64,000 bases of DNA from Slackia sp. Its GTDB lineage: Bacteria > Actinomycetota > Coriobacteriia > Anaerosomatales > Anaerosomataceae. Made by a program: the position numbers and the translations under genes. The notes beneath the pieces were generated by a model, which worked only from the letters and a program-made list of their open reading frames with translations, did no database searches and had not been told where the DNA came from. This document shows positions 12,516 to 21,471 of the stretch, one piece after another (the first letter of the stretch is position 1; each line of letters starts with the position of its first letter). The DNA lies in the NCBI GenBank assembly GCA_020725885.1, contig DYEA01000007.1, positions 248,001-312,000 on the forward strand, written 5' to 3'.

Positions 12516-14975
12516 CTACTCCCCCGCCTCCCCCAGCGGCAGCCGCACCGTGAAGGTGCTCCCGCGCCCCACCTCGCTCGCGACCTCGATGCGGCCGCCG
12601 TGCGCGCGCACGATCTCGTCGGCGACGAAGAGCCCCACGCCCAGCCCGCCGAACCGCCGCGTCGAGGACATGTCGGCCTGCGTGAAGCGGTCGAAGAGCT
12701 TCGGAGCGTCCTCGCTGCGGATGCCGACGCCTTGGTCGGACACGGCGATGAACGCCTCGCCGCCCTCGACGCCCACCCGAACCGTGACGGTCCCGCCCTC
12801 GGGCGAGAACTTCACGGCGTTGCTCACGAGGTTCTCCACGACGCGGCCGATGCGTTCCGGGTCGCACACCACGAGCGGCATGTCCGGCTGCGCGTCGATG
12901 ACGAGCACGTGCTCGGCGCTGCGCGGGACGGCCTCGGCTCGCAGCCGCACGACTTGCTCGAGATCCGTCGGCCGCTTCAGGAGCTTGAGGCCGCCTTCGG
13001 CTTGGATCGTCGTCGCCTCCAGAAGCTCCTCGACGAGCTCTCGCATCCGGATCGCGCTCGCCTCGATCTTGCGGGCCACGTCGGCCGCCTTGTCGGCGAG
13101 CTCGCCCGGATGCATGCTCGCCAGCAGCTCCGCGTACCCGAGGATGCTCGTGAGCGGCGTCCTCAGTTCATGCGAGACGTTAGCGACGAACCCGCTCCGG
13201 AGCTGGTCGAGCATCCGCTCGTCGGTGACGTCCCGTTTGACGACCACGAACCGCGGTCTGCTCACGCCTTCCACCGGCGCCACCGACATGCGCTCGTAGT
13301 AGCGGCTGCCGTCCTTGCGAAGCCCGATGGTGTCCCCGGACCACGACTCCGCGACGCCCCCCAGCACGAACAGCCACCCGTCAGACTCGGCGGCCGCATG
13401 GAGGTCGGCGATGTCCCGGCCGAGCAGCTCGGCCTCCGAGTAGCCGGTGAGCCGTGCGAGCGCCCGGTTGCACGACATGATCGTCCCACGCTCGTCGACG
13501 ATCGCGATGCCGTCGGCAGCCGATGCTAAGGCCGCCGATTCCATCGCCTGCTCCTCGCGACTCCGGGCGAGCGCGATCGCTGTCGCCACGGACCCGGTCA
13601 GCCGTTCGAGCATCCGAAGCGTCGCCTCGTCGATGCCGTGCGGCAACCCGGAAAAGTAGCCGGCAGCCCCCGCGACCCCTCCATCGATCCGTATCGGCAC
13701 GAGCGCGACGCCGCGCACGCCCGCGTTCCACAGGCGGCTCCCAGCCTCCACGCCGGCGTCTCCGGCGGCCAGCACCACCGTCTCGCCATCGAGGACCCGA
13801 TCCCCTCCCGGGACGACATCCCAGAATGCCGAGCGGGAGCGGATGACTTCGATCGCGTCGTGGACGCCTTCGGCCTCGAACACCGTCACGCTTTCATCCT
13901 GTCCGGTCAACGCCATCGCGACCGTGCAACGCGGAAGGCCAGACCCGGCCACGGCACACGCGTGCCGGACGATCTCAGCGGCAGACTCGCCTGACGCCAC
14001 GCACGCGTTGACCTCCGCCACGATGCGGTCGACCGACTGAGCCCGTTGGGACTCCGTGACGTCTTGGCCGAACAGGTACACCCTGCCCTCTGACGCCGAC
14101 ACCGTCCACGCGACGACCCGCGGCTCGCCCCAGCGAGAGACGATCTCCTCCCGCAGACGGACGCTCGCTCCCGCACGCACTGCGGCGACGAGGTTGGAGT
14201 CTTCCGAGAGGCCAAGGGCTTCCTCGAGGGTATGCCCTGAGGCTTCCCCAGCAGGGACTCCAGTCAACGCCTCAGCACCCTTGGAGAACAGCTCGATCCG
14301 TCCGTCCGAGTCGAGCGCGAGCACGGCGACGTCAGGCACGTCGACGACGCTGCGGGTGAAGTCGCGCTCGGCGCGAAGCTCCGCCTCGAGCGCCTTGCGC
14401 TTCGCAACGTCCGCGTTGAGCTCGGCGATGAGGTTGGCCTTGACCTCGACTTCCTCGGCGAGCATCTGCATCGCCTTGCGCAGCTCGTCGTTCGCCCGCT
14501 GCAGCTCCTCGGCCTTCTGTTGGATCTTGTGCACCAAGCGCGCGTTGTACTCGACGAGCACCTCGTGCTCGTCCTCGATCTCGGGCGCACGCACCTCCTC
14601 CGGCGAGCCCGCGAGCCGGGCCACCTCGCCCAGCTTCTCCAGAAGCGTCATCGGCTCCAGAGGCTTGCGCCAGAACGCGTCGGCCCCGAGGCCGAGCGCG
14701 AACCGCTCGTCTTCGGGGTCGGTGTATGAAGCGGTGTAGAAGACGAGCGGCCTCGTCTTCAGCGTCTCGTCAGCCTTCCATGCGCGGCACAGTTGGTAGC
14801 CGTCCATGCGCGGCATGAGGATGTCCGTGATGACGACGTCCGGCGGATCGTTGCGGGCGATGTCGAGCGCCTCCTCGCCGTCGGCTGCCGCCACCACCTC
14901 ATGGCCGCCGGACCGCACGATGGACTCGAGCAGATACCTGTTCGACGCGTCGTCATCGACGACGAGGACCCGCAC
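12516..14975 (-). CDS. Hybrid sensor histidine kinase (REC-coil-PAS-GAF-PAS-HisKA-HATPase)
   Basis: This 819-aa soluble kinase has an N-terminal receiver domain (VLVVDDD..., phospho-acceptor Asp in VVITDILMP, conserved Lys in FWRKPLEP; residues 1-120). A coiled coil follows (about 140-200), then a PAS domain (205-310), a GAF domain (320-470) and a second PAS (480-590). The HisKA box is FVANVSHELRTPLTS and the HATPase_c domain has NLVSNAVKFSPEGG, DQGVGI and GGLGVGLFV. There are no membrane helices, so the signal is probably cytoplasmic. No response regulator with an output domain is adjacent; the N-terminal REC may receive phosphate from another kinase or act in cis. The GTG at 14975 follows a GGGGGT site. 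It interrupts the otherwise conserved rluD-pyrR order. Confidence 0.93.
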   Translation of the reverse strand: MRVLVVDDDASNRYLLESIVRSGGHEVVAAADGEEALDIARNDPPDVVITDILMPRMDGYQLCRAWKADETLKTRPLVFYTASYTDPEDERFALGLGADAFWRKPLEPMTLLEKLGEVARLAGSPEEVRAPEIEDEHEVLVEYNARLVHKIQQKAEELQRANDELRKAMQMLAEEVEVKANLIAELNADVAKRKALEAELRAERDFTRSVVDVPDVAVLALDSDGRIELFSKGAEALTGVPAGEASGHTLEEALGLSEDSNLVAAVRAGASVRLREEIVSRWGEPRVVAWTVSASEGRVYLFGQDVTESQRAQSVDRIVAEVNACVASGESAAEIVRHACAVAGSGLPRCTVAMALTGQDESVTVFEAEGVHDAIEVIRSRSAFWDVVPGGDRVLDGETVVLAAGDAGVEAGSRLWNAGVRGVALVPIRIDGGVAGAAGYFSGLPHGIDEATLRMLERLTGSVATAIALARSREEQAMESAALASAADGIAIVDERGTIMSCNRALARLTGYSEAELLGRDIADLHAAAESDGWLFVLGGVAESWSGDTIGLRKDGSRYYERMSVAPVEGVSRPRFVVVKRDVTDERMLDQLRSGFVANVSHELRTPLTSILGYAELLASMHPGELADKAADVARKIEASAIRMRELVEELLEATTIQAEGGLKLLKRPTDLEQVVRLRAEAVPRSAEHVLVIDAQPDMPLVVCDPERIGRVVENLVSNAVKFSPEGGTVTVRVGVEGGEAFIAVSDQGVGIRSEDAPKLFDRFTQADMSSTRRFGGLGVGLFVADEIVRAHGGRIEVASEVGRGSTFTVRLPLGEAGE

Positions 14976-15105
14976 GGACGACCCCCTTCTTCAGCCGGTT
15001 CAAACCATCCATATCTTGCAAGTATCGGCTTCAGGTCCCCCCGACTGAACCCCGACAGTCCTTGCATACCCGAACGAAGCGGTCCGTCCAGCATCACCCG
15101 GGCCG

Positions 15106-16104
15106 TCAACGCAGCCCGAGCGCCTCTAGCGCCCGCTCGCCCTCTGCCGTGACGCCCATCGATCGGTCGGCGATGCTCCGGTACGCGGCCTTCAGGTCCT
15201 CGGGCAGCGGATCGACGAACTCTAGGGTCTCGCCCGTGGCCGGGTGCGTGAAGCTCAACCGGTAGGCGTGCAAGAACTGCCGGGTCAACCCCAGGTCGGC
15301 CTTCGGGTGCCGCTTGCCGTACAGCGGGTCTCCGACGCACGGATGGTGGATGTACTGCATGTGCACGCGTATCTGGTGTGTGCGCCCCGTGTACAGCTTG
15401 CACTCGATGAGGGTGTAGCCGTCGTCGTGCGTCCCCGCCTCGAACCGCTCGAGAACCGTGAAGGTCGTCACCGCCTGCTTGGAGCCTTCTGTGTCCACCA
15501 CGGCCATGCGCAGCCGGTCCTTCGGGTGCCGCCCGATCGGCGCGTCGATGATGCCGGTGTCTGGCGCGATGTAGCCGTGCACGAGCGCAGCGTACCGCCG
15601 CTCCACCGAGCGGATCTTGAGCGCCTCCGCCAGCGCTGCGTGCGCCTCGTCGCGCTTGGCGACCATCATCAGCCCAGAGGTGTCCTTGTCGAGCCGATGG
15701 ACGATGCCGGGCCGGTCCTCGCCCGCAAGCGTCCCGAGCTCGTCTGCGTGCGCGAGCAGTGCGTGCACGAGCGTGCCCGTCTTGTGACCGCGCGCAGGGT
15801 GCACCACGAGCCCCGCCGGCTTCGACAGCACGATGACGTGCTCGTCCTCGTAGCGGACGTCGAGCGGGATCTTCTCGGGCTCGAGCTCCGTAGGTTCCGC
15901 ATCGGGCAGGAAAACCTCGACGCGCTCGCCAGCACGGACCACGTGGTTCTTCGCGGCCACCCGGCCGTTGACGAGCACGTTGCCGCCGCCGATCAGGCGC
16001 TGCGCGAACGACCGGCTGACGATGGCTTCTTCGGCCGCCAAGAACCGGTCGAGCCGCTCGCCCGCGTCGTCCGCGCGCACCGTCAAGACGAGCCGCTCAC
16101 CCAT
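15106..16104 (-). CDS. rluD: 23S rRNA pseudouridine synthase, RluD family
   Basis: This 332-aa protein has an N-terminal S4 RNA-binding domain (about residues 12-75) and a pseudouridine synthase domain with catalytic Asp in the GIVHRLDKDTSGLM motif. The TGRTHQIRVH and DPLYG blocks are also intact. RluD enzymes modify helix 69 uridines of 23S rRNA; by location behind lspA this corresponds to B. subtilis YlyB. The ATG at 16104 overlaps the lspA stop by eight bases. Exact target uridines cannot be read from the sequence. Confidence 0.93.
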   Translation of the reverse strand: MGERLVLTVRADDAGERLDRFLAAEEAIVSRSFAQRLIGGGNVLVNGRVAAKNHVVRAGERVEVFLPDAEPTELEPEKIPLDVRYEDEHVIVLSKPAGLVVHPARGHKTGTLVHALLAHADELGTLAGEDRPGIVHRLDKDTSGLMMVAKRDEAHAALAEALKIRSVERRYAALVHGYIAPDTGIIDAPIGRHPKDRLRMAVVDTEGSKQAVTTFTVLERFEAGTHDDGYTLIECKLYTGRTHQIRVHMQYIHHPCVGDPLYGKRHPKADLGLTRQFLHAYRLSFTHPATGETLEFVDPLPEDLKAAYRSIADRSMGVTAEGERALEALGLR

Positions 16105-16615
16105 CGCTCGCCTCACCGGCCTCGGAACCCGCCGCGTCTTCGCCGCGCGCGCCTGCACCCTCGCCCTGGCCGCTGAACAGCAGGCGGACGACCACGATCG
16201 CGACGCCGACGTCGAGCGCGATGTCGGCGACGTTGAAGACTGGCCAGACCCGCAGATCGAAGAAGTCGGTGACACCCCCGAGGAACGCACGGTCGATGAG
16301 GTTGCCTGCCGCACCACCCGCGATAAGGCCCAACGCCACCACGGTCCACGGATCGCTCGGAGCGTGCCGCCACCACACGAAGGCGATCCCCGCGAGCACG
16401 ATGACCGCGGACAGCATGAACCACGCCATCGCTCCCGGGAAGAGGCCGAACGCAGCGCCCGTGTTGCGGACGTGGGTGAGGTCGAGCACGCCGTCGAGGA
16501 GCGGCCGCGACGCTCCGAGCGGCAGCCAATGCCGGACTGCCGCCTTGCTCGCCTGGTCGACCACAAGCACGGTCCCCGCGGTGATCGCAAGCCGCAGGGC
16601 GGGACGCGAGGGCAC
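16097..16615 (-). CDS. lspA: Lipoprotein signal peptidase
   Basis: LspA (172 aa) is the membrane aspartyl protease that cleaves prolipoprotein signal peptides. Four transmembrane segments are evident, and the catalytic aspartates lie in GNLIDRAFLGGVTDFF and FNVADIALDVG. The GTG at 16615 overlaps the traR stop (TAGTG) and has GGAGGAG eight bases upstream. The acidic/Gly-rich C-terminal tail (about 25 residues) is an extension beyond the last helix. Substrates encoded in this window include PstS, the BMP lipoprotein and the DUF4349 protein. Confidence 0.95.
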   Translation of the reverse strand: MPSRPALRLAITAGTVLVVDQASKAAVRHWLPLGASRPLLDGVLDLTHVRNTGAAFGLFPGAMAWFMLSAVIVLAGIAFVWWRHAPSDPWTVVALGLIAGGAAGNLIDRAFLGGVTDFFDLRVWPVFNVADIALDVGVAIVVVRLLFSGQGEGAGARGEDAAGSEAGEASDG

Positions 16616-16983
16616 TACAGAGACTCCTCCTGCGCCTTGCACGTCACGCAGAGCTCCGCCTCGGGCACGGCACGGAGACGCTCGACAGGGATCTCGGCGC
16701 CGCACCGGCGGCACGTGCCGTACTCGCCTGCCTCGATCCGCGCGAGCGCCGCCTCGACCCGGGCCAGAGACTCGCGGGCGTTCTCCTCGAGCGTCTTGTC
16801 GAGCTCCCGCGCGAAGGTCGCCGACCCCTGGTCCGCCATGTGGTCGCGGTAGTTGTTCTCGCCCGAGACGTCCGAGAGCGTCTCCCGGCCGTCCCGCTCG
16901 TACTCGGCGATCTCCTTCGCCAGGCGCTCGCGTTCTGCCTCGAGCGTCGCCTTGAGCGCTTCCAGGTCCTTCGCTGCCAGCAT
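16615..16983 (-). CDS. TraR/DksA-type zinc-finger protein
   Basis: This 122-aa protein has an N-terminal coiled-coil region (about residues 5-80) and a C-terminal C4 zinc finger (CRRC...CVTC). These are the hallmarks of the DksA/TraR family that reaches into the RNA polymerase secondary channel. It occupies the position of B. subtilis YlyA between ileS and lspA. The start at 16983 is preceded by a leader with its own promoter-like element and hairpin. Whether it works with ppGpp cannot be told from sequence. Confidence 0.9.
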   Translation of the reverse strand: MLAAKDLEALKATLEAERERLAKEIAEYERDGRETLSDVSGENNYRDHMADQGSATFARELDKTLEENARESLARVEAALARIEAGEYGTCRRCGAEIPVERLRAVPEAELCVTCKAQEESL

Positions 16984-17014
16984 CCAGGTCCTCCGTCATC
17001 GGGTCCTATCGAAA

Positions 17015-17034
17015 GACGCCCCGTCCGGGGCGCC
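17015..17034 (-). terminator. Hairpin with short T-run in the traR leader
   Basis: On the minus strand an 8-bp GC stem (GGCGCCCC / GGGGCGTC, loop GGAC; one mismatch at the base) is followed by TTTC. It lies between the candidate traR promoter (17050) and the gene, so it could be an attenuator or the last part of the ileS terminator region. Confidence 0.5.
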
Positions 17035-17049
17035 GTGTGCTCTGCGCCA

Positions 17050-17055
17050 AGTATA
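17050..17055 (-). promoter_or_regulatory. Candidate extended -10 promoter for traR-lspA-rluD
   Basis: The minus strand reads TGGTATACT, a perfect TATACT hexamer with an upstream TGN extension. No good -35 is present, as expected for extended -10 promoters. It is 67 bases upstream of the traR start and downstream of the hairpin that follows ileS. Confidence 0.5.
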
Positions 17056-17105
17056 CCACCTCGCCTCGAGCAGCCCTACCGCACGCGAGGCCACGTCCTC
17101 GCAAC

Positions 17106-17138
17106 GCGGCGGCCGCCAGAAACCACGACGGCCGCCGC
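17106..17138 (-). terminator. GC-rich hairpin after ileS
   Basis: A perfect 10-bp stem (GCGGCGGCCG / CGGCCGCCGC, 13-base loop) lies 11 bases after the ileS stop. There is no T-run, so it may slow polymerase or protect the 3' end rather than terminate alone. Confidence 0.5.
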
Positions 17139-17148
17139 AGGAGCGCGG

Positions 17149-19923
17149 TCACCCGACCTGCGCGAGCACCTCCGCGCACCGCCCGCAGACGTCCGGGTGC
17201 TCGGCCGACGCGCCGAGCGTCCGGTAGTTCCAGCACCGCGGGCACTTCTCGCCCTCGGCAGGCAGCACCTCGACGGCCGTCTCTGCGCCCTCACGCACCT
17301 CGACGGCAGAGACGATGAAGAGCTCGGCGAGCGCCTCCTCTCCCCGCTCGCGCAGGACGGCGGCCTCCTCGGCCGGCGCCGTCACGACGAGCCGCGACTC
17401 CTGGCTCTTGCCGATCGACCCCGCGGCGCGAGCGTCCTCGAGCGCCTTCGTGACGGCCTCGCGCACCTCGAGCACCGCGCCGTACGCCTCACGCAGGGCG
17501 GCGGCCTCCTCGGCCGGCACCTCGATGCGCGGCCACCCAGCCAGCTGCACGCTCACGACGCCGTCTTTGAGGTGCTCGGGCATGAACGACCACACCTCTT
17601 CGGTCGTGAAGGTGAGCACGGGCGCGAGCAGCCGCACCAGCGCGCGCAGGATCTCCGCCAGCGCCGTCTGGGCGCTCCGGCGCGAGACCGAATCAGGCGC
17701 ATCCGCGTACAGACGGTCCTTGAGCACGTCGAGGTACACCGCCGACAGGTCCGTGACGCAGTAGGTGTACACCGCGTGGAAGACCTGGTGGAACCGCCAC
17801 TCGTCGTAGGCCTGCGTCACCCGCTCGACCAAAGCGGCGAGCTGCACGAGCGCGAAGCGGTCGAGCTCGCGCATCTCGCTCCACGGCACGGCGTCACCGG
17901 GCTCGAAGTCGTACAGGTTCGACAGCAGGAAGCGGAAGGTGTTCCGGATGCGGCGGTAGGCCTCGCTCGTCCGCTGCAGGATCTCGTCCGAGACCGACAC
18001 GTCTTGCGAGTAGTCGGCAGACGCGACCCACAGCCGCACGATGTCGGCGCCGGACTCCTTGATGACGTCGAGCGGCGAGATGACGTTGCCGAGCGACTTG
18101 GACATCTTGCGGCCCTCGCCGTCCACGATGAACCCGTGCGTGAGCACGCGCCGGTACGGCGCTGCGTCGTACGCGCCGACGCTCGTGAGCAGCGCGGAGT
18201 GGAACCAGCCGCGGTGCTGGTCGGTGCCCTCGAGGTACAGGTCGGCCGGGCGCCGCAGCTCCTCGCGCGCGTCGAGCACGCTCGTGTGCGAGACGCCGGA
18301 CTCCCACCACACGTCGAGGATGTCGTCTTCCGGAGCAAGGTCGGCCACGCCGGCACCGCAGCGCGGGCAGGCGGTGTCGGCAGGCAGGTACTCGGCGGGT
18401 TTGCGCGTGAACCACGCGTCTGCGCCCTCGCGCTCGAACAGGTCGATGACCGCGTCGAAGGTGGCTTCTGTCGCCACCGTCTCGCCGCACTTCGTGCAGG
18501 AGAACACCGGGATCGGCACGCCCCACGCGCGCTGGCGCGAGATGCACCAGTCGGGGCGGTCGGCGAGCATCGACCGGATGCGGTTGACGCTCCACCCCGG
18601 GATCCACTCCACCGTGTCGATGGCGTCGAGCGCCCGCTTCCGCAGCCCCGTCTTGTCCATCGAGACGAACCACTGCTCGGTAGCCCGGAAGATGACGGGC
18701 TGCTTGCACCGCCAGCAGTGCGGGTAGCTGTGGTCGATGCTGCCGGATGCCACGAGCGAACCGCGCTCGCGCAGCCACTCGACGATGACCGGATCGGCCT
18801 CCTTCACGTTCAGCCCCGCGAACGGGCCGCCGCCCGCATCGAACGTGCCGTCGTCCTGCACCGGCATCGGCATCGGCAGACCGTGCCGCACGCCCATCAG
18901 GTAGTCCTCCTCGCCGTGGCCGGGGGCAGTGTGCACCGCGCCCGTGCCCGTCGAGAGGTCGACGTGCTCGCCGGTGACGACGACGCCCTCGACGCCGTCG
19001 TGGATCGGGTGCGCGTAGCGGGCGCCGGCGAGGTCGCGGCCGGCCACCGCGGGACCGACGGTCTCGGCGCGCTCCCAGCCGGCGGCCGCAGCGACTGAGG
19101 CCGCGAGGTCCTCGGCGACCACGAGCACGCGCCCGTCAGGCGCCTTCAGCCCGACGTAGCGCGCATCTTCAGCGAGCGTCACGGCGACGTTGGCCGGAAG
19201 CGTCCACGGCGTGGTCGTCCAGATGAGCAGCCACGCCTCGCCCTCGGCGTCCCACGGCGTGGCGCCCAGCATCTTGAACGCCACGTAGATCGACGGCGAG
19301 CGCTCGTCCGAGTACTCGATCTCTGCCTCTGCGAGCGCGGTGTGGCAGCGGATGCACCAGTGGATCGGCTTCGCGCCCTTGTAGACGGCGCCGTCCAGGT
19401 ACATCTTCTTGAAGATCCGCACGTTGCCCGCCTCGTACGCGGGGTCGAGCGTCAGGTACGGGTCGTCCCAGTCGCCCCGCACGCCGAGGCGTTTGAACTC
19501 CTCGCGCTGCGTGTCGACGAACTTGAGCGCGTACTCGCGGCAGAGCGCGCGCAGCTCCGCCTGTGAGATCTCGGCCATGCGCTCGGGCCCGAGGTTCTTC
19601 TCGACCTGGTGCTCGATCGGCTGGCCGTGGCAGTCCCAGCCCGGGACGTACGGGGCGAGGTATCCCCGCATCGACTTGTACTTGACGACGAGGTCTTTGA
19701 GCACCTTGTTGTACGCCGTGCCCATGTGGATGTGGCCGTTGGCATACGGCGGCCCGTCGTGCAGCACGAAGAGCTCCCCATCGGCGTTCTGTTCGAGCGA
19801 GCGGCGGTACACGTCGATGTCCCGCCAGAACTCCAGCCACTGCGGCTCCCGCTGCGCGAGGCTCGCCCGCATCGGGAACTCCGTCTGCGGCAGGTTCATC
19901 GTGTCCTTGTAGTCGTTCGCCAC
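17149..19923 (-). CDS. ileS: Isoleucyl-tRNA synthetase
   Basis: IleS (924 aa) charges tRNA-Ile. The class I signatures HIGH (YANGHIHMG) and KMSKS (RKMSKSLGN) are intact, and the CP1 editing domain lies between them. The C-terminus carries a zinc-ribbon (KCPRCW...VCGRC), typical of the bacterial form. I placed the start at GTG 19923: an AAGGCGG site lies five bases upstream, and the resulting N-terminus (ANDYKDTMNLPQTEFPMR) matches the family; an ATG eight codons later has a weak site. Expression is controlled by the T-box leader directly upstream. Confidence 0.96.
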   Translation of the reverse strand: MANDYKDTMNLPQTEFPMRASLAQREPQWLEFWRDIDVYRRSLEQNADGELFVLHDGPPYANGHIHMGTAYNKVLKDLVVKYKSMRGYLAPYVPGWDCHGQPIEHQVEKNLGPERMAEISQAELRALCREYALKFVDTQREEFKRLGVRGDWDDPYLTLDPAYEAGNVRIFKKMYLDGAVYKGAKPIHWCIRCHTALAEAEIEYSDERSPSIYVAFKMLGATPWDAEGEAWLLIWTTTPWTLPANVAVTLAEDARYVGLKAPDGRVLVVAEDLAASVAAAAGWERAETVGPAVAGRDLAGARYAHPIHDGVEGVVVTGEHVDLSTGTGAVHTAPGHGEEDYLMGVRHGLPMPMPVQDDGTFDAGGGPFAGLNVKEADPVIVEWLRERGSLVASGSIDHSYPHCWRCKQPVIFRATEQWFVSMDKTGLRKRALDAIDTVEWIPGWSVNRIRSMLADRPDWCISRQRAWGVPIPVFSCTKCGETVATEATFDAVIDLFEREGADAWFTRKPAEYLPADTACPRCGAGVADLAPEDDILDVWWESGVSHTSVLDAREELRRPADLYLEGTDQHRGWFHSALLTSVGAYDAAPYRRVLTHGFIVDGEGRKMSKSLGNVISPLDVIKESGADIVRLWVASADYSQDVSVSDEILQRTSEAYRRIRNTFRFLLSNLYDFEPGDAVPWSEMRELDRFALVQLAALVERVTQAYDEWRFHQVFHAVYTYCVTDLSAVYLDVLKDRLYADAPDSVSRRSAQTALAEILRALVRLLAPVLTFTTEEVWSFMPEHLKDGVVSVQLAGWPRIEVPAEEAAALREAYGAVLEVREAVTKALEDARAAGSIGKSQESRLVVTAPAEEAAVLRERGEEALAELFIVSAVEVREGAETAVEVLPAEGEKCPRCWNYRTLGASAEHPDVCGRCAEVLAQVG

Positions 19924-19950
19924 CTCATCCGCCTTTCGATCGCTCGAAAT

Positions 19951-19985
19951 GAAAACGCGCTCCGCCCCGGCCGGGACGAAGCGCG
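19951..19985 (-). terminator. Terminator of the ileS T-box
   Basis: A long GC stem (CGCGCTTCGTCCC pairing with GGGGCGGAGCGCG, including G-U pairs) is followed by TTTTCATTT on the minus strand, just before the ileS ribosome site. This makes the T-box a transcription-terminating type. Confidence 0.8.
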
Positions 19986-20190
19986 CGACTCGCTCCGCGG
20001 TACCACCCAGCTTGCGCAAGGACCGTGCCCGCGCGCCACTCGGCTGCCTGGTAACGGAGGCTTCCGTCGGCGCCTACTGCGCGTGAAGCGGTTCGGGCCG
20101 AGGCTCGGAGGTGATCTTCGCTGCGGGCTTCCCTGCGGGCTTGCACTGTCCCCGCTCGCTGGAAGGCTCGCGCACGCAGCTACTCGTCCT
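19951..20190 (-). promoter_or_regulatory. Isoleucine-specific T-box riboswitch
   Basis: The minus strand has the canonical T-box core GGGTGGTACCGCGG at about 20009-19996, which pairs with the uncharged tRNA acceptor end. Upstream is a Stem I with an apical GGGGACAGTG...AAGCCC pattern and the specifier codon ATC (20115-20113) in the context GAAGATCACC, matching isoleucine. The terminator stem follows. Uncharged tRNA-Ile is expected to prevent termination. The 5' limit of Stem I is approximate. The 381-base gap between DUF167 and ileS is fully explained by this element plus its promoter. Confidence 0.9.
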
Positions 20191-20240
20191 CGTCGCCGCC
20201 TGTCTCGGTGTGAGCGGCGCCTGCGCGCCGCGTGGTGCCG

Positions 20241-20270
20241 ATGCTAGCGCAGCGACGCTCGGGCGGTCAA
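20241..20270 (-). promoter_or_regulatory. Promoter of the ileS T-box transcript
   Basis: TTGACC (20270-20265) and TAGCAT (20246-20241) are 18 bases apart on the minus strand, about 50 bases before T-box Stem I. These are good sigma-A-type hexamers, so ileS is transcribed independently of divIVA-DUF167. Confidence 0.65.
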
Positions 20271-20304
20271 CGCAAGCGAGCCGGCGGCGCAGCGTCAGGC
20301 GCGC

Positions 20305-20586
20305 TCACAGCAACGGCGTCTCGCGCGGCCCGAACGCGCGCTCGAGCGCCGCGTCGTCCACACCCTCGACCTCCATCAGCTTGTGCCGGGAGGCGTGGCC
20401 GCGGACGACGCGGACGGCAGACTTGGGAACGCCGAGCGCATCGGCGATGGCGGCGCACACGGCCGCGTTGGCCTGGCCTTTGTCGGGAGCCGCAGCGACG
20501 CGCACCGCGAGCTCGGTGCCCGCCCACCCGACGACCTCGTCTTTGCCGGCCTTCGGCGTGACCTTCACGCCGAGCACGACGCTCAC
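20305..20586 (-). CDS. DUF167 (YggU) family protein
   Basis: This 93-aa protein matches the small DUF167/YggU fold: an N-terminal VKVTPKAGKDEV strand-turn, the central VAAAPDKGQANAAV motif and the VRVVRGHASRHKLMEV strand. Its biochemical function is not established. It begins three bases after the divIVA stop. It occupies the slot held by ylmH in Bacillus, where the S4-domain protein is missing here. Confidence 0.88.
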   Translation of the reverse strand: MSVVLGVKVTPKAGKDEVVGWAGTELAVRVAAAPDKGQANAAVCAAIADALGVPKSAVRVVRGHASRHKLMEVEGVDDAALERAFGPRETPLL

Positions 20587-20589
20587 GGG

Positions 20590-21447
20590 CTAGTCGATCT
20601 CCTCGATGTCGAGGTCGTCGTCAGCCTCGCCAGCAGCGCGGAAGTCGAGCTTGAACTCCGGCACCTCGAACTTCGGCGCGTCGTCGACGACCTCCGGGGG
20701 CGCCACCTCGCCGAGCTGGATGCCCTGCACGAAGCCCGGCGTCGGCGGCTCGACCACCGGCATCGCAGGCGGTTCGGGCGCGGCGGCTGCGGCAGGCACG
20801 CTGGACGTGGCTCCGCCGGCGCGCTCTTCGAGAGCCTCGCGGTACGACCGCTGCGCGCTCGTCTCCCGCGGACCCTCCTCAGGCGCAGCGACCGGCGGCG
20901 CGTCGGCTGGTGTCGCAGGCGCGGTCGAAGCGCCGGAGCCCACCTCGACCTCGCCCACGAGCTCACCGCCCGCCTCTGCGGCCAGCACCTTCACGTCCTC
21001 AGGAAGCGGCACCTCTGCGATGCCGCGCAGGTGCGACTCGAGAAGCGCGCGGAACTGCGCGCGGAACTGCTCCTCGGCCTGCTTGATGCGCACGAGGTCG
21101 GCTTGCGCCTTCTGCTTCTGCTGAAGCGCGTTGTGGATGATCTCCTTGGCCTTGACCTCCGCGTCCTTGAGCACGACCTCGGCCTCGTGCTTGGCCTTGG
21201 CGATGATGTCGTCTGCGGATTTCTGCGCCGCGAGCAGCGTGTTGTTGAGCGTGCGCTCCATCTCCTGGTAGGAACGCACCTTCTCCTCGGCAGCCTCGAT
21301 GCGCTCAGAAAGCTCGATGTTCTCTTTGAACAGGCGCTCCAGCTCGTCGGCGACCTGGTCGAGGAACTCGTCGACCTCGACCTCGTTGTATCCGCGCAGC
21401 GACTTGCTGAACTCCTTGTGGTGGATGTCGAGCGGGGTGAGTTTCAT
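20590..21447 (-). CDS. divIVA: DivIVA / Wag31-type polar coiled-coil protein
   Basis: DivIVA binds curved membrane and organises cell poles and septa. The 285-aa protein starts with the conserved lipid-binding domain ([20 protein letters not shown] then VDEFLDQV). A long coiled coil runs from about residues 30 to 150 and a low-complexity Ala/Pro-rich linker from 160 to 245. It ends in an acidic tail ([10 protein letters not shown]). The insertion of Pro/Ala-rich sequence makes it longer than the Bacillus form (164 aa), as in Actinobacteria. It lies 24 bases after yggT and 3 before DUF167. Confidence 0.93.
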   Translation of the reverse strand: MKLTPLDIHHKEFSKSLRGYNEVEVDEFLDQVADELERLFKENIELSERIEAAEEKVRSYQEMERTLNNTLLAAQKSADDIIAKAKHEAEVVLKDAEVKAKEIIHNALQQKQKAQADLVRIKQAEEQFRAQFRALLESHLRGIAEVPLPEDVKVLAAEAGGELVGEVEVGSGASTAPATPADAPPVAAPEEGPRETSAQRSYREALEERAGGATSSVPAAAAAPEPPAMPVVEPPTPGFVQGIQLGEVAPPEVVDDAPKFEVPEFKLDFRAAGEADDDLDIEEID

Positions 21448-21471
21448 CGGTCCGGTCCTCCCTGACCGTCG

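Noticed and set aside
14976-15105. Possible riboswitch upstream of the kinase gene
   Set aside because: Some inverted-repeat character (GGTTCAG, CTGAA) was seen but no known aptamer pattern could be matched.
16840-19098. 752-aa plus-strand frame opposite ileS
   Set aside because: Antisense to an intact IleRS with all motifs; composition typical of a shadow frame.
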